A stretch of DNA of 64,000 bases, from NCBI GenBank assembly GCA_024516035.1, contig CM044959.1, positions 22,804,884 to 22,868,883 on the forward strand, read 5' to 3'. The position numbers and the translations under genes were made by a program. Source of the stretch: Bactericera cockerelli (Eukaryota > Arthropoda > Insecta > Hemiptera > Triozidae). Positions 9,478-20,596 of the stretch are shown here, piece by piece (the stretch's first letter is position 1; every line of letters starts with the position of its first letter). A model generated the notes under the pieces. That model was not told where the DNA came from. It saw nothing but the letters and a program-made list of their open reading frames with translations, and did not search any database.

Positions 9478-12400
9478 CTGTGAACATACCGTTAAAAATA
9501 GCTGTAATAGCATTATCAAAATATCAAATAGCATTGACCAAATCAAAATAGCAAATAGCATCTCTAAAAATGTTGAGAAATTAGTAAATTGCCTAAAGCA
9601 TATTATGTACGGATTTACATACCTATGTAAATAGTATTATATCAGATGTTAGTATAACAGTGATCACAGATCGTGTTACGTGCAGAAAGATTTTAAAAAA
9701 GTAGCTAAGTAAGTCACATTGGGTTATTTTGATATCAAACTGAATCTTGGCTTTCATGCGGTTAGGCTTGTGGTGCCTTGACGAAAGAACGACCAATTGT
9801 GTATTTTTTCACGTTTGAAATTCATTAGGATATTCCGTAATAGCACCTATAATTTAAAATTTAAATACATACCTAGTACCTATTTTGTTTAGTAAGCAAA
9901 AGTTTTAAAAAAAGACATGGATATTAAAAAATAAGGCTAAAGCTCAAGACATGGCCCGGATCACTCGAAAAACCTAGGATCAACACAAAGCCATAATTAT
10001 ATACATACAAAAAGTTACGAATACATTATTGGTATACATACCTAGAAGCCCAATGATAACTGGAACCAAAATGTCAAGCACGCCTATATGTTCAGTTCGT
10101 AGGATACGACTGATATCTAGATGGGGTAAAAGCTTGTAGTACTTCTCATCAGATCTCAATTCCGAATGTAAAATGCTCTCACTGAGGACATCTGAAATGA
10201 ATTTGGCTAGGAAAGAACATACGGCGATACGGGGTAACATATCTGCACTGAAGTAGCTAGTGGTTTCTTCTAGGGCGAGGAAAACGCCCCCCAATGGTGC
10301 TCCAAAGCCCGCGGATACTCCTGCTGCAATGCCACACACAGACAGGTCTCGTTTCTCACAGATGTTGCACAGGTAATTGAAAGCGTGCGAGTGATGGAGC
10401 TTGGTGAACTTGGCCACGTAGTTTGGAATGATGTTTCCTGAGATGAGTAAAATTCACTGCCAGTAAAATTATGGACACAATACTACTTCTTCGTGAATGG
10501 TTCACATATCAAAAAATGGCAATAATGAAAGTTCGACTTTCCATTCTGTATTCTGAGATTTTTTACTAAATCACTCCTTTGAAACGGTAACAGTTAACTA
10601 AAAATCAATGTGAAATTCAGAACCCCTCAAAATCATTGGATTTGATACGTCACAACCCCCTAGGATGATTAATAAAAAAGTTAGTCCAAACGGGTCCCCC
10701 AAAATACTGGTAAATTGGGGCCGGGTTCCAAAAAGATATCAACAACAACAAAAATGATCAGAGTAAACCCCTTATATTATTTTAATTTTTTTTAAAATCT
10801 TATTCTAAGTAGAACTTGATTACATAAAAATTTCGTATCGCGTCCTTTCCATAAGTGAACTGTACAAACTGTACATATCAAGTTTCATTTTCAAGTTTCT
10901 AGCTCTTACTTTTCTTGAGAGACCTTGTTCATAGATAGACACAGACAGACACGCACACAAACACACACACACCCTGAAACGTGTTTTGGCACTGAAAAAT
11001 TACTATCGAAAATTTTGGGTGATTCCATTACTTTCTTTTCTTTAGTATAAGGAAAGTTAATATCTGTAACGGCATGTTGAAGACCTTATTTATGAACTTT
11101 TTTGTCAATTTTTTTGGATTTTTTATATCAGAGCTCAATTTTTTTTATTAATACAAAGGTTCTATTTAAAATACTAATACAAAAATTCATTAAATTCAAA
11201 TGTACGATTCACGAGATATAAGTGTTCGGACTGTAAAATTTGCGATAAAACATTTGATGTATGTACATAAATAATATTGTGCTTACAGTAAATTATTCTA
11301 ATGTGAATAATCTAGATTTTTAAAAAAAAAATCTGCCTGTGCTTCAAAGTTTTTGAAGCTAAAAAAGAAAAAAATTATAGGTGAGCACAATATTATGTCT
11401 CTCTGCTAACTGTTATTATTGCAATTGAAAAAACCAAGTTGATCTCGAGAATCACTACCGAAGTATCAATGGTGGCTCACCCACAGCGGCGCCCATATGA
11501 ATAACAGGACCTTCCAATCCTCCTGGCGTCCCCACGCATATTAATGCCGTAGTGCTCAACATCTTCACTAGTACAGTGCGTGCTGTGAACAGTCGCTTCA
11601 TTCGAGTCCCATTCAGATAGGCCATCACTCCAGATACATTGCCCCCCATAGCTTCCATAGCGAAAAGGATACACGAACCACTTGCCACGGCCATACAGAG
11701 CATGTTGAATCCTGCTAGTCCTATGTAAGTGAGCCAAATTTGCTGGAAACAGAAATCACTCATTATTCTCCTTCTTTGATGGTATCTTTTTCTATCCTAT
11801 AACTCCTATTTATTTTAAAAGTAATAGTGAGGTTGCGCAAAATACGTACATTAATTTTAAGGGATGCTAGTTCAATTAAGGAAATCTGCGCATGTGCAGA
11901 AACGAGTATTCGCTAGATATGGTCAAAAAGTTCAATTCAATTCAATTAGCTTAACTTATCACAGATATGCGCAAACTGTCTAATAAAAAAGGGTATTTAT
12001 TAGCCTCGGTTTCTGTCTATCTATCTCTAGTGTGTTCCTAAATATGAAATGAAAATTCTCATCACCAGATTCCTAATCGGTGGAGAAAATCCTGTCGAAG
12101 GCTCTTAGGAGCATATATTGGACCCTTTTTTTTATGGATTTTAGGTGAATTTGATAGTGATAAATTTAAAGATATTATATCGGCTGGCCTGAGGGGCCTC
12201 TAGGACCTTGAAACCTTAGACTCTCGCCCAAAACGTCCATCCCCCGCCCGTCCGAATATTTATATTATTCACAAATAAAATCAGAAGTTCCTAGGAAAAA
12301 CTAGACATTCCTAGTTCACCTAGGAAAAACTAGTTCTTCCTGAAGAATTAAAAATTCAAATTAAGAACATGTAGAAGTTATTAAGCGCTTTAGAAATAAC

Positions 12401-13922
12401 AAAAAGTTCCAGTAACAATCTGCGTGTCTTGGGGTTTGAGCTCCGATTACGATGGTACATCGCTTCAAACATGAGGGCCGAAGTCCCAAAACGCTGCCGG
12501 TAGGCCAAGCTGGGGCCCGGAACGGCCTTCTGCTTGTTTAGATTAGATAGATTTTTTTTTTATAGATTTTATTTATTTGTATTATTATTTTACAATTTTT
12601 GGAGGTTGGCATGAAATCATATGAAAAAAAGTAAGAAAAATCAAAAAACAGATTAAAATAGTTAATATTATAGATTATAAGTATAGACCAATATAAGCGA
12701 CGTTAAACCCCACTTAAAAAAAAAAAAAAAAAAAAAAAAAAAGTACAAAACATACACATATACACAAAGACATTTTACCTATAAAAATAAATATATAAAA
12801 TACTAAAAAAGCACAGTTGTATTTCTCAAGGGCAAACGAATTTTCATTTTTAAAAAGATTATAGCACAGTTTGGGCCAGCGTGTGTTGTCCATAGCCAGA
12901 AGCTTGAGCACCAGTTTAAAGTTTTTTTCAACCACATTGATTTGATATTATGGGTTGTGAATTCTCTTCTTATCAGATGGTTTGGAGTGTTTGGTGCCAG
13001 AAATAGCATGGATTTATAAAAACGGACTCGTAATTTTTCCAACTGATCTAGGTATCGAAACCCCCATACCTCCGAGCCATACAGTGTGGTTGCCATGACT
13101 ACACTCTCGAACAGTTTTTCCCAAGTTCCCAGATCAAACACTTTAGAGTTAAGTATAATTTTCCTGATCCTGTTTATAGCCAGACCACCTCTTTTTACCA
13201 AATCTTCAGCTGCTTGCAGAAAGAGTCCGGATGAGGAGAACACTATTCCTAAGTATTTGAATTTATTTACTATTTCTAGTGTTTCACTATTGTACGTAAA
13301 TTTGATATTTCTACCCAAACGACCTCCCCTTCGACACACCATGACCTTAGTTTTAGCAGTGACCACCATGACCTTAGTTTTCTGCTTGTTTACATATAAA
13401 TATAATTATGAAGAAGAAAAAAGCCTGGACACAATTTCTTACAGTATACAGTATGGAAAAACAATATGATTTGACATCACACTTGTTGGTACTAATAGTT
13501 GATACTGTCGTATTAATTTTTTCAGTGAAAATAGACAAAAAAAAAATTGTTCATGTTTTTTTAAGGAAGATTGTATAACAAACCTGTAGAAACCGTACTG
13601 TAATCATCATCAGCAACTGAAGCTTCTGATAAGACAAGAGCTTGATCCCCAACATCATGGTGAAGTGAATTATTCCCATAACCACAGCTGTCAATACCAC
13701 AATAAGCCAACGAAAAACATAGAACTGGAGATAAAGATGAGAGTGATTCCGGCTTGCATAGTGGTGCTCTGAAAACTTGGACTGTTTTACTGTGAAGTCT
13801 AAAGTTTCGAATTTGTCTGATAAACTGACGGTGTAGTTGCTCTTGTAATGACGAGAGGTAAGATCTTCTGAATCTGAATCATCGTCTACATCGATTATAG
13901 ACGGAATTGCTTCAGCACTCAT
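8014..13922 (-). CDS. Divergent ClC-6/7-like chloride channel/transporter with CBS domains
   Basis: Four exons (13922-13584, 11742-11481, 10437-10042, 9477-8014) join in phase. They encode 819 residues if one base is discounted in a T7 run (A7 on the coding strand) at 9391-9397. The membrane core resembles ClC-7: FYVFRWLIVVLTA, MAYLNGTRMK, CGIAAGVSAGFGAPLGGVF with LALEE, ADPRKLSLLGAAAQITGMAR. Two CBS domains (about 575-630 and 685-740) include RTLYVVDETGTLRGIITRKY. The tail (764-811) is almost all proline, glutamine and serine. The gating glutamate (E190) and the proton glutamate position (E258) are kept. GSGIP is replaced by GGNVS (146-150), GKEGP by GLEGP, and GVFIP by GLFMI (461-465). Family members move chloride across lysosomal or endosomal membranes; whether this one transports is uncertain. 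Confidence 0.85.
9478..11480 (-). other. ClC-like introns 2 and 3
   Basis: Apart from exon 3 (10042-10437) the stretch is non-coding. A dispersed repeat occupies about 10470-11070. It has GGACACAATACT near its start, an ACAGACAGACACGCACAC microsatellite at 10930-10970, and AATTTTGGGTGATTCCATTA near its end, a motif that recurs at about 30157-30180. Confidence 0.5.
10042..10437 (-). CDS. ClC-like exon 3
   Basis: The 396-bp exon begins GNIIPNYVAKF. It encodes CEKRDLSVCGIAAGVSAGFG and LGGVFLALEETTSYF, matching the EKRDF..GAAAGVSAAFGAP and SLEEGASFW blocks of ClC-7. It ends in IIGLLG at a GTATGT donor. Confidence 0.85.
11481..11742 (-). CDS. ClC-like exon 2 (anion-pathway motifs)
   Basis: The exon runs from a TTCCAG acceptor to a GTGAGC donor. 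It encodes GLAGFNMLCMAVASG, the degenerate GGNVSGVMAYLNG, and GTPGGLEGPVIHMGAAVG, which holds the gating glutamate at residue 190. Confidence 0.85.
12694..12743 (+). repeat. 5S-SINE 3' tail and poly-A
   Basis: AAGCGACGTTAAACCCCACT followed by a run of A is the 3' end of the 5S-SINE family. It is joined to the LINE fragment in ClC intron 1. Confidence 0.6.
12803..13369 (-). mobile_element. LINE reverse-transcriptase fragment in ClC-like intron 1
   Basis: A 188-codon frame has TKVMVCRRGGRLG, NKFKYLGIVFSSSG, LYGSEVWGFRYLDQLEKLR and KSMLFLAPNTPNHLIRRE. These are typical of the region after the catalytic core in Jockey/CR1-like LINEs. The catalytic YADD is missing, so this is a dead fragment in the same orientation as the host gene. 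It differs in family from the LINE at 7070. Confidence 0.8.
13584..13922 (-). CDS. ClC-like exon 1 (start, first helix)
   Basis: The ATG at 13922 opens an acidic N-terminus (IIDVDDDSDSEDLTSR), then the first membrane helix VFRWLIVVLTAVVMGIIHF. The exon ends in phase 0 at a CTACAG/GTTTGT donor. Confidence 0.8.
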
Positions 13923-14336
13923 TTTTCCTCAAGAGTTCACAGTACAGGTTGAAGCATCACTTAACATGGACAGTAGAAAGGTCCAGTAATAATGAAAGTT
14001 CAATAACTGAAAAGCAAAGTTAGCACATTATGATGGTACATGTCGAAATGAAAGAGTGCACAACTATATTATTACGTCTGTCGATATTCGCTAACAGTGA
14101 TATACGTTATTCCAAAGCCACAACTGAAAGTTAAAGTCACTTTGATAGGCTGTGGTGACGAGGAAGTACGACATTTCATTCTATTCATTGGCTTCTTTAA
14201 GTTCTCATATTATCAACTTGTAAATATGTAGCTGTACTGTACCCCTAATTTGCTCTTACAACAAAGTTGGAGGATAATATCCCTATAGTTACCTAAAATT
14301 TTGAAGGCGGTTTAGGGAGAAATTTTCAAAAATTTA

Positions 14337-14465
14337 GGGCGGAATTAATAGACGTTTTTGCAATACCTCTGTGGCGCTAAGTCACGGATTGCGTACTGTG
14401 TAAGATAGGGAAAATCGACACTTACCAACGACTTAAGTTATTGATGTTGTCTATTAATTCCGCCC
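14337..14465. mobile_element. Harbinger-type MITE with TTA target duplication
   Basis: Terminal inverted repeats GGGCGGAATTAATAGAC and its complement bound a 129-bp element flanked on both sides by TTA. A 3-bp TWA duplication is characteristic of PIF/Harbinger elements. No ORF is present. Confidence 0.65.
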
Positions 14466-15863
14466 TTAGACTGAAGGAAAATTATGTGCGCAGGAAAATT
14501 GAGAAACTAAAGGTGAGAAAAGAAGGAAAAAAGGACGCCTAAGATTTGAGAGAGAATGGGTGGAATGGGGATGAGGATGGTCTTGACAGAAACAAGTGGA
14601 GGACCAGACCTCATCAAAGTAACGGCGACCCCAAGAAGATTTGGGAAAAGTTAGAGTGAAAGAAGAACATTTAGTTGAGATAAAAGTCCAAAGCCTATCT
14701 TCTTATCGGGAGTAAGTATGGGGATACAAATTTAAAACGAATCGTTAGCAACTTATCACTCATAATAATTTACAGTAGGATCTCGCTCAACTCAAAAACC
14801 CGATAACTTGAAACAAAGCTTCTGTTCCTTGCGAAAGTTAGCTGGATTCTCTACTTTTTTCACTTCAAATTATGCACAGAAATTAATATACTTGGCAACA
14901 GAGCAACTTTAATTTTTGCAGCCGTTGACGCTCGGGAGCCCCGGCCGTTTTGTTCCTTGCATGAATTATCTTGTATTCATCGAACGATTTTATTCTATAC
15001 CGGTTTTTCAGACCCTTCCAAAGGTCCTTTATTTTATCTGTTGAATCTATTTGAACCACTGTTGATGATATCGGTTGTCTAGAATATTCTGGAAAATTGG
15101 TATTTTTTATAAATGCCAATTTAGCCACCAAAAGGAGAAAAACTGGCCAAGTTAGAGAATAGATGGCAGTTAATATTAATAATAATGAAAAAAAAAGTTA
15201 TTATAATATATCACAACTTTAGTGTGTAGCGCAGAATTGTAGGACTTTTCCCTTTCCGTATCTTTAATATCCCAATATCTTATTTTTGCCTATAATCCCA
15301 CCACTGGTCGCTGCTAACAATAAAGCAGCTACTCATTTTTCCTCACGAGGTGTGAGTGGATACCGTAAAAACATACAAAATGAGGAACTCAGAAAACAGT
15401 TTTTAATATAACTATATAAAATAAATGGTTTAAAATACCATACCTAACTCGTCCGCAAACAAGATACCACTACCTTCTTTCAAATGGCAAAATTTTTTGG
15501 TTAGGAATTCTGGAACTTGGCCCTTTTTTCAACGGTAGTTTTTTGGGGGTGGATAATTGGATATAGAGATCTAATAGGTTTAAAAATATTAGGGTCTCTA
15601 GTTTCAGCATACTTTTTCTTCGAAATCGTTGAATAATTATGATGAATGGGCTAAATGCTAACTCCAAGGCTGAAAACGGAAACTGAATGACATTTGGTTA
15701 TTGGTTGGGCATAATGGCATGGCGCTTAGCTACGGCTGCGTGTTGCCAAAATGAAGTTTTTTTGGAATAATTTTGCATGTGAGGTATGCTGTAAAGTAAT
15801 TGGGTATAGAGTGAATGGGAAGACGATTCTAATACACGCAAGGAACGAAATAAACTTGGAGGA
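14466..15863. other. Gene-free stretch
   Basis: There is no supported gene. A minus-strand frame at 14883-15131 has a weakly MADF-like piece (LWKGLKNRYRIKSFDEY) that cannot be assigned. A family-3 SINE tail in minus orientation lies at about 15290-15362 (CCACCACTGGTCGCTGC, TTTTTCCTCACGAG). Confidence 0.4.
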
Positions 15864-16069
15864 CCCAGTGTCGAAATGGCGCGGTGAATACACCGTTCTC
15901 GTAGGATCTCACTGAAGTTAAACAACGTCCAGTGAGTTGAAGACCTCGTAATGCTAGCATTCCGGCCCAACTCAGGTCTGGGTGAGGTTAATGTGGGTAG
16001 CAGGTTTGTGAGTTTTCTGCGAATGGAGGGTACCATGCTGTTGAAAGCAACGTTAAACCCAAAAAAAAC
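15864..16069 (+). repeat. 5S rRNA-derived SINE copy
   Basis: The head reads GGTGAATACACCG..TCTC, then ACTGAAGTTAAACAACGTCC. The C-box region is diverged. Body and tail (CAACGTTAAACCC, then an A-run) match the family. Confidence 0.8.
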
Positions 16070-17234
16070 TTGGAGGAATGAATAGCCAGATAAATTTGAC
16101 TGTAAAACTCAGAAATTGCACAGGGTAGACTACTATTGTTGTTGTTGTAACCAATTGACTGGCTACTACTGAGCATGATGATCTCAGTGGAAAAGTTATT
16201 TGAACTTCTATTGCCTTTTTCTCTAGCGTTTCTAGCAAGACACTGGTCTCCTCCCTATTTAAAAAGTGTTTAACGTTCTCCACCCAGCCAGACAACTATT
16301 GGTAAAATGTATAATTTATGCTTTATGCCGGCGAGTCACTTCGGATGCCGTACTGATAATTGTGATTTTAATAGTTTATAAGTGATACGAGGATTTTGCT
16401 AAAAGTCTTCCACTGGTTGAACACTAAAAAAAAAAAATAATTTGTAAAAATTATAAAAAACTCAGCCTGAATTTAATCAGCTGTTCAGTGCAGCTGTTGG
16501 AATGTTGCTGATAATGGATGTTTACAAAATTTTGAGAAAAAAAAATATTTATAAATTTTATTATACATATTTTATATTCCACTGTTCACTTCACTCTACA
16601 CAGGTCACTGTTTGAATGAATTTATTCTAGTTCTAGTACTGAGTTTTGACTAGTTTAGTGACTGCATTAGTGCAATGCAATCTGCAATCAGCATTCATTA
16701 TTTCAATTGAACTTCAAAAATTTCAATTTCGCAAGTTTTTCCTTTGATTGTTAAGATAGAGAGATGTGCAGACTCTATATTCCAACAAATTGAAAATCCC
16801 TGCTCTTGTTATCTGTGTTTTCACTATATATTTGGAATTACCTTCTCGGAGTTTCACATTTCCACAGAATTAAAATCACTATTAGAAGTAGGTATCTGTC
16901 TTGATATAAAGTCATAGCAGTCTAACATCAGCCAGGAAAAATCTGTCTACAAAATTACAAAATTTTCTATTGACAGCTAATTTCACTGCCTTGTGATTTC
17001 TTGGCCCACCCTTATTTAGGACCAAGAAATCATTAATAATTGTTAAAGCCTGCTTCAACTAAATGGTGAGTTTTCATATAATTTATGTTAGGTTATCCTA
17101 GGTGAGTTTTCATTAAAATCATGTTATCATGGAAAAACTGATAAAAATGCATTGTCAGTAACAGCTGATAGGGGTAGAGTCTAGTTTACAACACAGCAAT
17201 TTAAATATTGAATTTTTTGGCCAAGCTCAGATAA
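16070..17234. other. Gene-free stretch
   Basis: AT-rich sequence with no convincing exon, SINE or inverted repeat. Confidence 0.4.
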
Positions 17235-18897
17235 AGTATGTCTTCAGAAGTCCTGGCAATGGGCCCCATAATTTTGAATGGTCGAATTTTTGATTCTGTT
17301 TGTTTTTAAGAATAGGAAGTGACCTATGGGCCGATTCATGGTTTATTCAAAATCAGTTCGAACCCGAAGTGGCACTTTTTGAAAAAATGGCCATTTCTTG
17401 AGAAATTTAAATGAAAGGTATTTTTTTAATTTCATATAATTAATTAACAGGTAAAAATACTGCATTCCTCAAAAAATAAATTTTTATCACTTCAGTGCGG
17501 GCTATGGTAATGTTCAAACTTAAAAATCTGGTTTTTTTAGACACCTGTAGCTTTGGTTACCGGGACTCATACAGTCCTCAATGATTTAAAATGACGAAAA
17601 AGTGTCTTGGAAGTACTGAAATGGTAAAATCTTGATATTTCACCCATCTGTGCGGGGGGTTGATAACAATGACCTTTGTCAGACATAATCAATTTTTATT
17701 AGTGCATTGTCTTGAAGTGAAAAAGGGTTCGTAACAACTTTATTTGACATTGTTAGATGACGCAAGAACAACACAACAACAATAGATTTGATTAGTTGAG
17801 TAATGTGTAGTCCCTACTACATACATTATTTTTTCAATTTACTCTTAGTTAAGTGAAGAGAAACAGATTTATTTATTTATTAACTAGATATCTAACTATC
17901 CACATTCATATTAGTTACCTATACCTGTTTATTTCCTAATAACCTATGTATCATGGATTTGAGTCAACCTGATTCAGGACCACGCAGGTTCAAAATTAGT
18001 TCACTCCTGAACCTAGGTAGGTACCTACTTAAATATTTATTTGATTTAAAAGTTTACTCTCTTCGATCCTCATGGCATTGCAATGAGTTTCTTCTCCAAT
18101 GTGTCCCTATCTAGATTCAGTAATGAGACTGCGGAATCATCGGGTTCGATTCTCGGTGGGAAATAATTATTATAACTCGACTATGTGGTTGGGTGTGTTG
18201 GCGGTTCACTCAACCTCATCAAGACAAATGAGTAAATACTTTAATTGAGAATAGCAATCAGTGGTGGCATTTCAAGTTAAATGAAATTCGAAAGAATGAG
18301 GGATACTTACTTATACTAGACTTGTAATGCTGTGATACCCACTAAAGTTGCGATTTGGTGATGGTTGTGTGTTTGTATGGTGAATAATTGAAGCCTAGGT
18401 AAATAATAGGTAAAATGTGATCTTACAAGTATTATTGACTTTAAACACCTTGCTCTCCGGCACTGATGGAGGTGATATATCGGAATTTTATCCATTTCAG
18501 TACTTTCAAGACACTTTTTTCGTCATTTTAAATCATTGAGGACTGTATTGAGTCCCGCGGTACCAAAGCTACAGGGTGTCTCAAAAAACCAGATTTTTAA
18601 ATTTGAAACCACCATAACTCCACCACTGATAGTGATAGAAAATTTATTTTTTGAGGAATGCAGTATTTTTACCTGTTAAATAATAATATGAACTTAAAAA
18701 AATACCTTCTCATTTAAATTTCTCAAGAAATGGCCATTTTTATCAAAAAAGTGCCACTTTCGGGGTTCGAACCTGGATTTTGACATCACCAGTGAATCGG
18801 CCATAGGGCATTTCCTATCCTTAGAAACAAACAGAATCCAAAAATTCGTACCCATTCAAAAGTTATGAGGCCATTGCCAGGACTTCTGAGACATACT
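17235..18897. mobile_element. 1.7-kb foldback element with about 400-bp inverted repeats
   Basis: The left arm (17235-17660) reappears inverted at 18453-18897. Examples are AGTATGTCTTCAGAAGTCC against GGACTTCTGAGACATACT, CTCAAGAAATGGCCATTT, and CAGTCCTCAATGATTTAAAA. The arms differ by scattered substitutions and small indels. The 790-bp centre has no long ORF and holds a tRNA-like B box (GGGTTCGATTCTCGG near 18140). This looks like a non-autonomous DNA transposon; the superfamily is not evident. Confidence 0.75.
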
Positions 18898-19217
18898 GTA
18901 TTTCACCTTCTAATGTATTCAGGAAAGGAGACTGATTCAGGTGCTCAGTATGTTAAATTTAACACAAGACTACATTTTCTAGATTGTTTGGTACCAGGTA
19001 GGTAGTCATATGCATATTTATGTACCTTTCATGCCAGAGTACTGGATGCAATGAGTTGTATATGGTTTTGTTTTGCTCACACAAAATTCACACTGTTAAG
19101 TTTGAAATTATAACATCACTGGAATTTCTTTAAAAATACAGAACATAATTGAGTCAGTCCTTGACATTACCTACCTACCTTTGTATTTTTCCACTGATCT
19201 GTCAGGTAAAGTAAAAT

Positions 19218-19507
19218 GAGGGCTCTAGTATCAAAACCGGCTCTCTCCAAAAAAATTGAAAATGAGGTTTTGGTACCCCTGGAATCTCTTTTTAAAGTTG
19301 CATGGACTGAAAAAAAAAAACATTACATCTCAAAACCTACTCTCTCCCATAGCAATTCTGTTGTAAAATATGAGTTCATTTTCAAACTGTTCTCCCTCCA
19401 CAATCAAATAAATTGATTAAAGGTTATCGTTCAATTCAATATGTTTTTTGCCCATCCTGTAAAAATTAGAAAAAGTGGAGAGAGCTGGTTTTGATACTAG
19501 AGCCCTC
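19218..19507. mobile_element. 290-bp MITE with about 30-bp terminal inverted repeats
   Basis: GAGGGCTCTAGTATCAAAAC at 19218 is the exact complement of the right end at 19507, and the repeat continues CGGCTCTCTCC with one mismatch. AAAT flanks both sides, a possible target duplication. Confidence 0.75.
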
Positions 19508-19517
19508 AAATGATAGA

Positions 19518-20487
19518 CATGGGTCATTTTCATTTATCTTGGGCAATTGGACTTTTTAAAGTCATGAACGTTACCTTTTTCCTAAACAATTTTTTAGGCT
19601 CAGAAGACTAAGACAAATACCTTTGAGCAAAAGCTTTCATTTAGAATATTTCTAGCAGCTACCTCTTCACACAAAATTTCAAAAACTTAACGTACCAGGT
19701 AAAATTCATGACCACGGGTAACGTTCATGACGGTAACGTTCATGAGTAACACGCCACTAAAACAATATTTTCTCAATAAAAGAATATTCACTTTACAAAA
19801 AAATATATTTGATTGGAAAGAGGACATGCAGAAGAATTAAAGAAATACATTATATATTAAAGAATCATTACAATTTATTTAAAAACCCGCATAACGTTCT
19901 TGTCAAAAAAATTAGACCCACCATTGTCCCTCACTGTACTGCATCCAAAATCCAACTGACAGGAAATTTCAAAACAAAAACAATGTCATCTGTAAGAAAC
20001 AAAATGGCGGCAGCTGCTAGCTTCTCATTCTAAGGGTTTTTCAAAATGGTTTAAATTTTTTTGGGGGTAACATTCATGACGGAGATTTTTTTTTCTTCGT
20101 AGGGACACAACTTTACACGTCTGTAGAATGAGGTGAACATTATTATTTTTATGAAAACTAATGGTCACATCCTAAATAAACTGTATTTTTCTCATTTATA
20201 TTGGATTTTGGTGAAAATAATGGGGAGAAATGCATTTTTTTCTATCAGACACAGTAAAATCTTAGACTAAGGGACACCTAAAATATCATGAACGTTACTT
20301 TCATAACTGGCAATTTTGAGTCTCCACATTAGTATAAAAGACAATTTATTATTGTAATTTATAAAAAAAAAATGTTTCCTCTGTGATCAAATAGATTTTA
20401 GTCATATATCCCTATTATTTTCACATTTATTAAAGGAGAAAGGTTGCGGACTTGATATGCCCAAGATAAATGAAAATGACCCACATG
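19518..20487. mobile_element. 970-bp element with about 28-bp terminal inverted repeats
   Basis: GGGTCATTTTCATTTATCTT near 19521 pairs with AAGATAAATGAAAATGACCC near 20482; CATG borders both ends. The interior repeats AACGTTCATGA several times (about 19700-19750) and again as ATGAACGTTAC near 20290. No ORF suggests a transposase. Confidence 0.7.
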
Positions 20488-20551
20488 GTGGAAGATTACT
20501 TACCTACCACACTTTTGAACCCTCTAAGGTCTATGATTATTCTAATTTCAG

Positions 20552-20596
20552 GAACATTGGATGTGAGGATCAATGAGGCTATGTCTTTATAATGGA
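20552..20596 (+). CDS. Ada3-like exon with putative start
   Basis: A TTTCAG acceptor and a GTAAGT donor bound a 45-bp exon. Only the frame starting at ATGAGG (20573) reaches the donor in the phase needed by the next exon, giving MRLCLYNG. Confidence 0.4.

Noticed and set aside
14883..15131. Minus-strand frame with a MADF-like LWKGLKNRYR piece
   Set aside because: The match is short, there are no flanking exons and the rest of the domain is missing. At most a transposon-derived scrap.
16053..16295. Minus-strand frame starting SGWVENVKHFLNREE
   Set aside because: It lacks a convincing ATG, overlaps the end of a 5S-SINE, and shows no splice partner.
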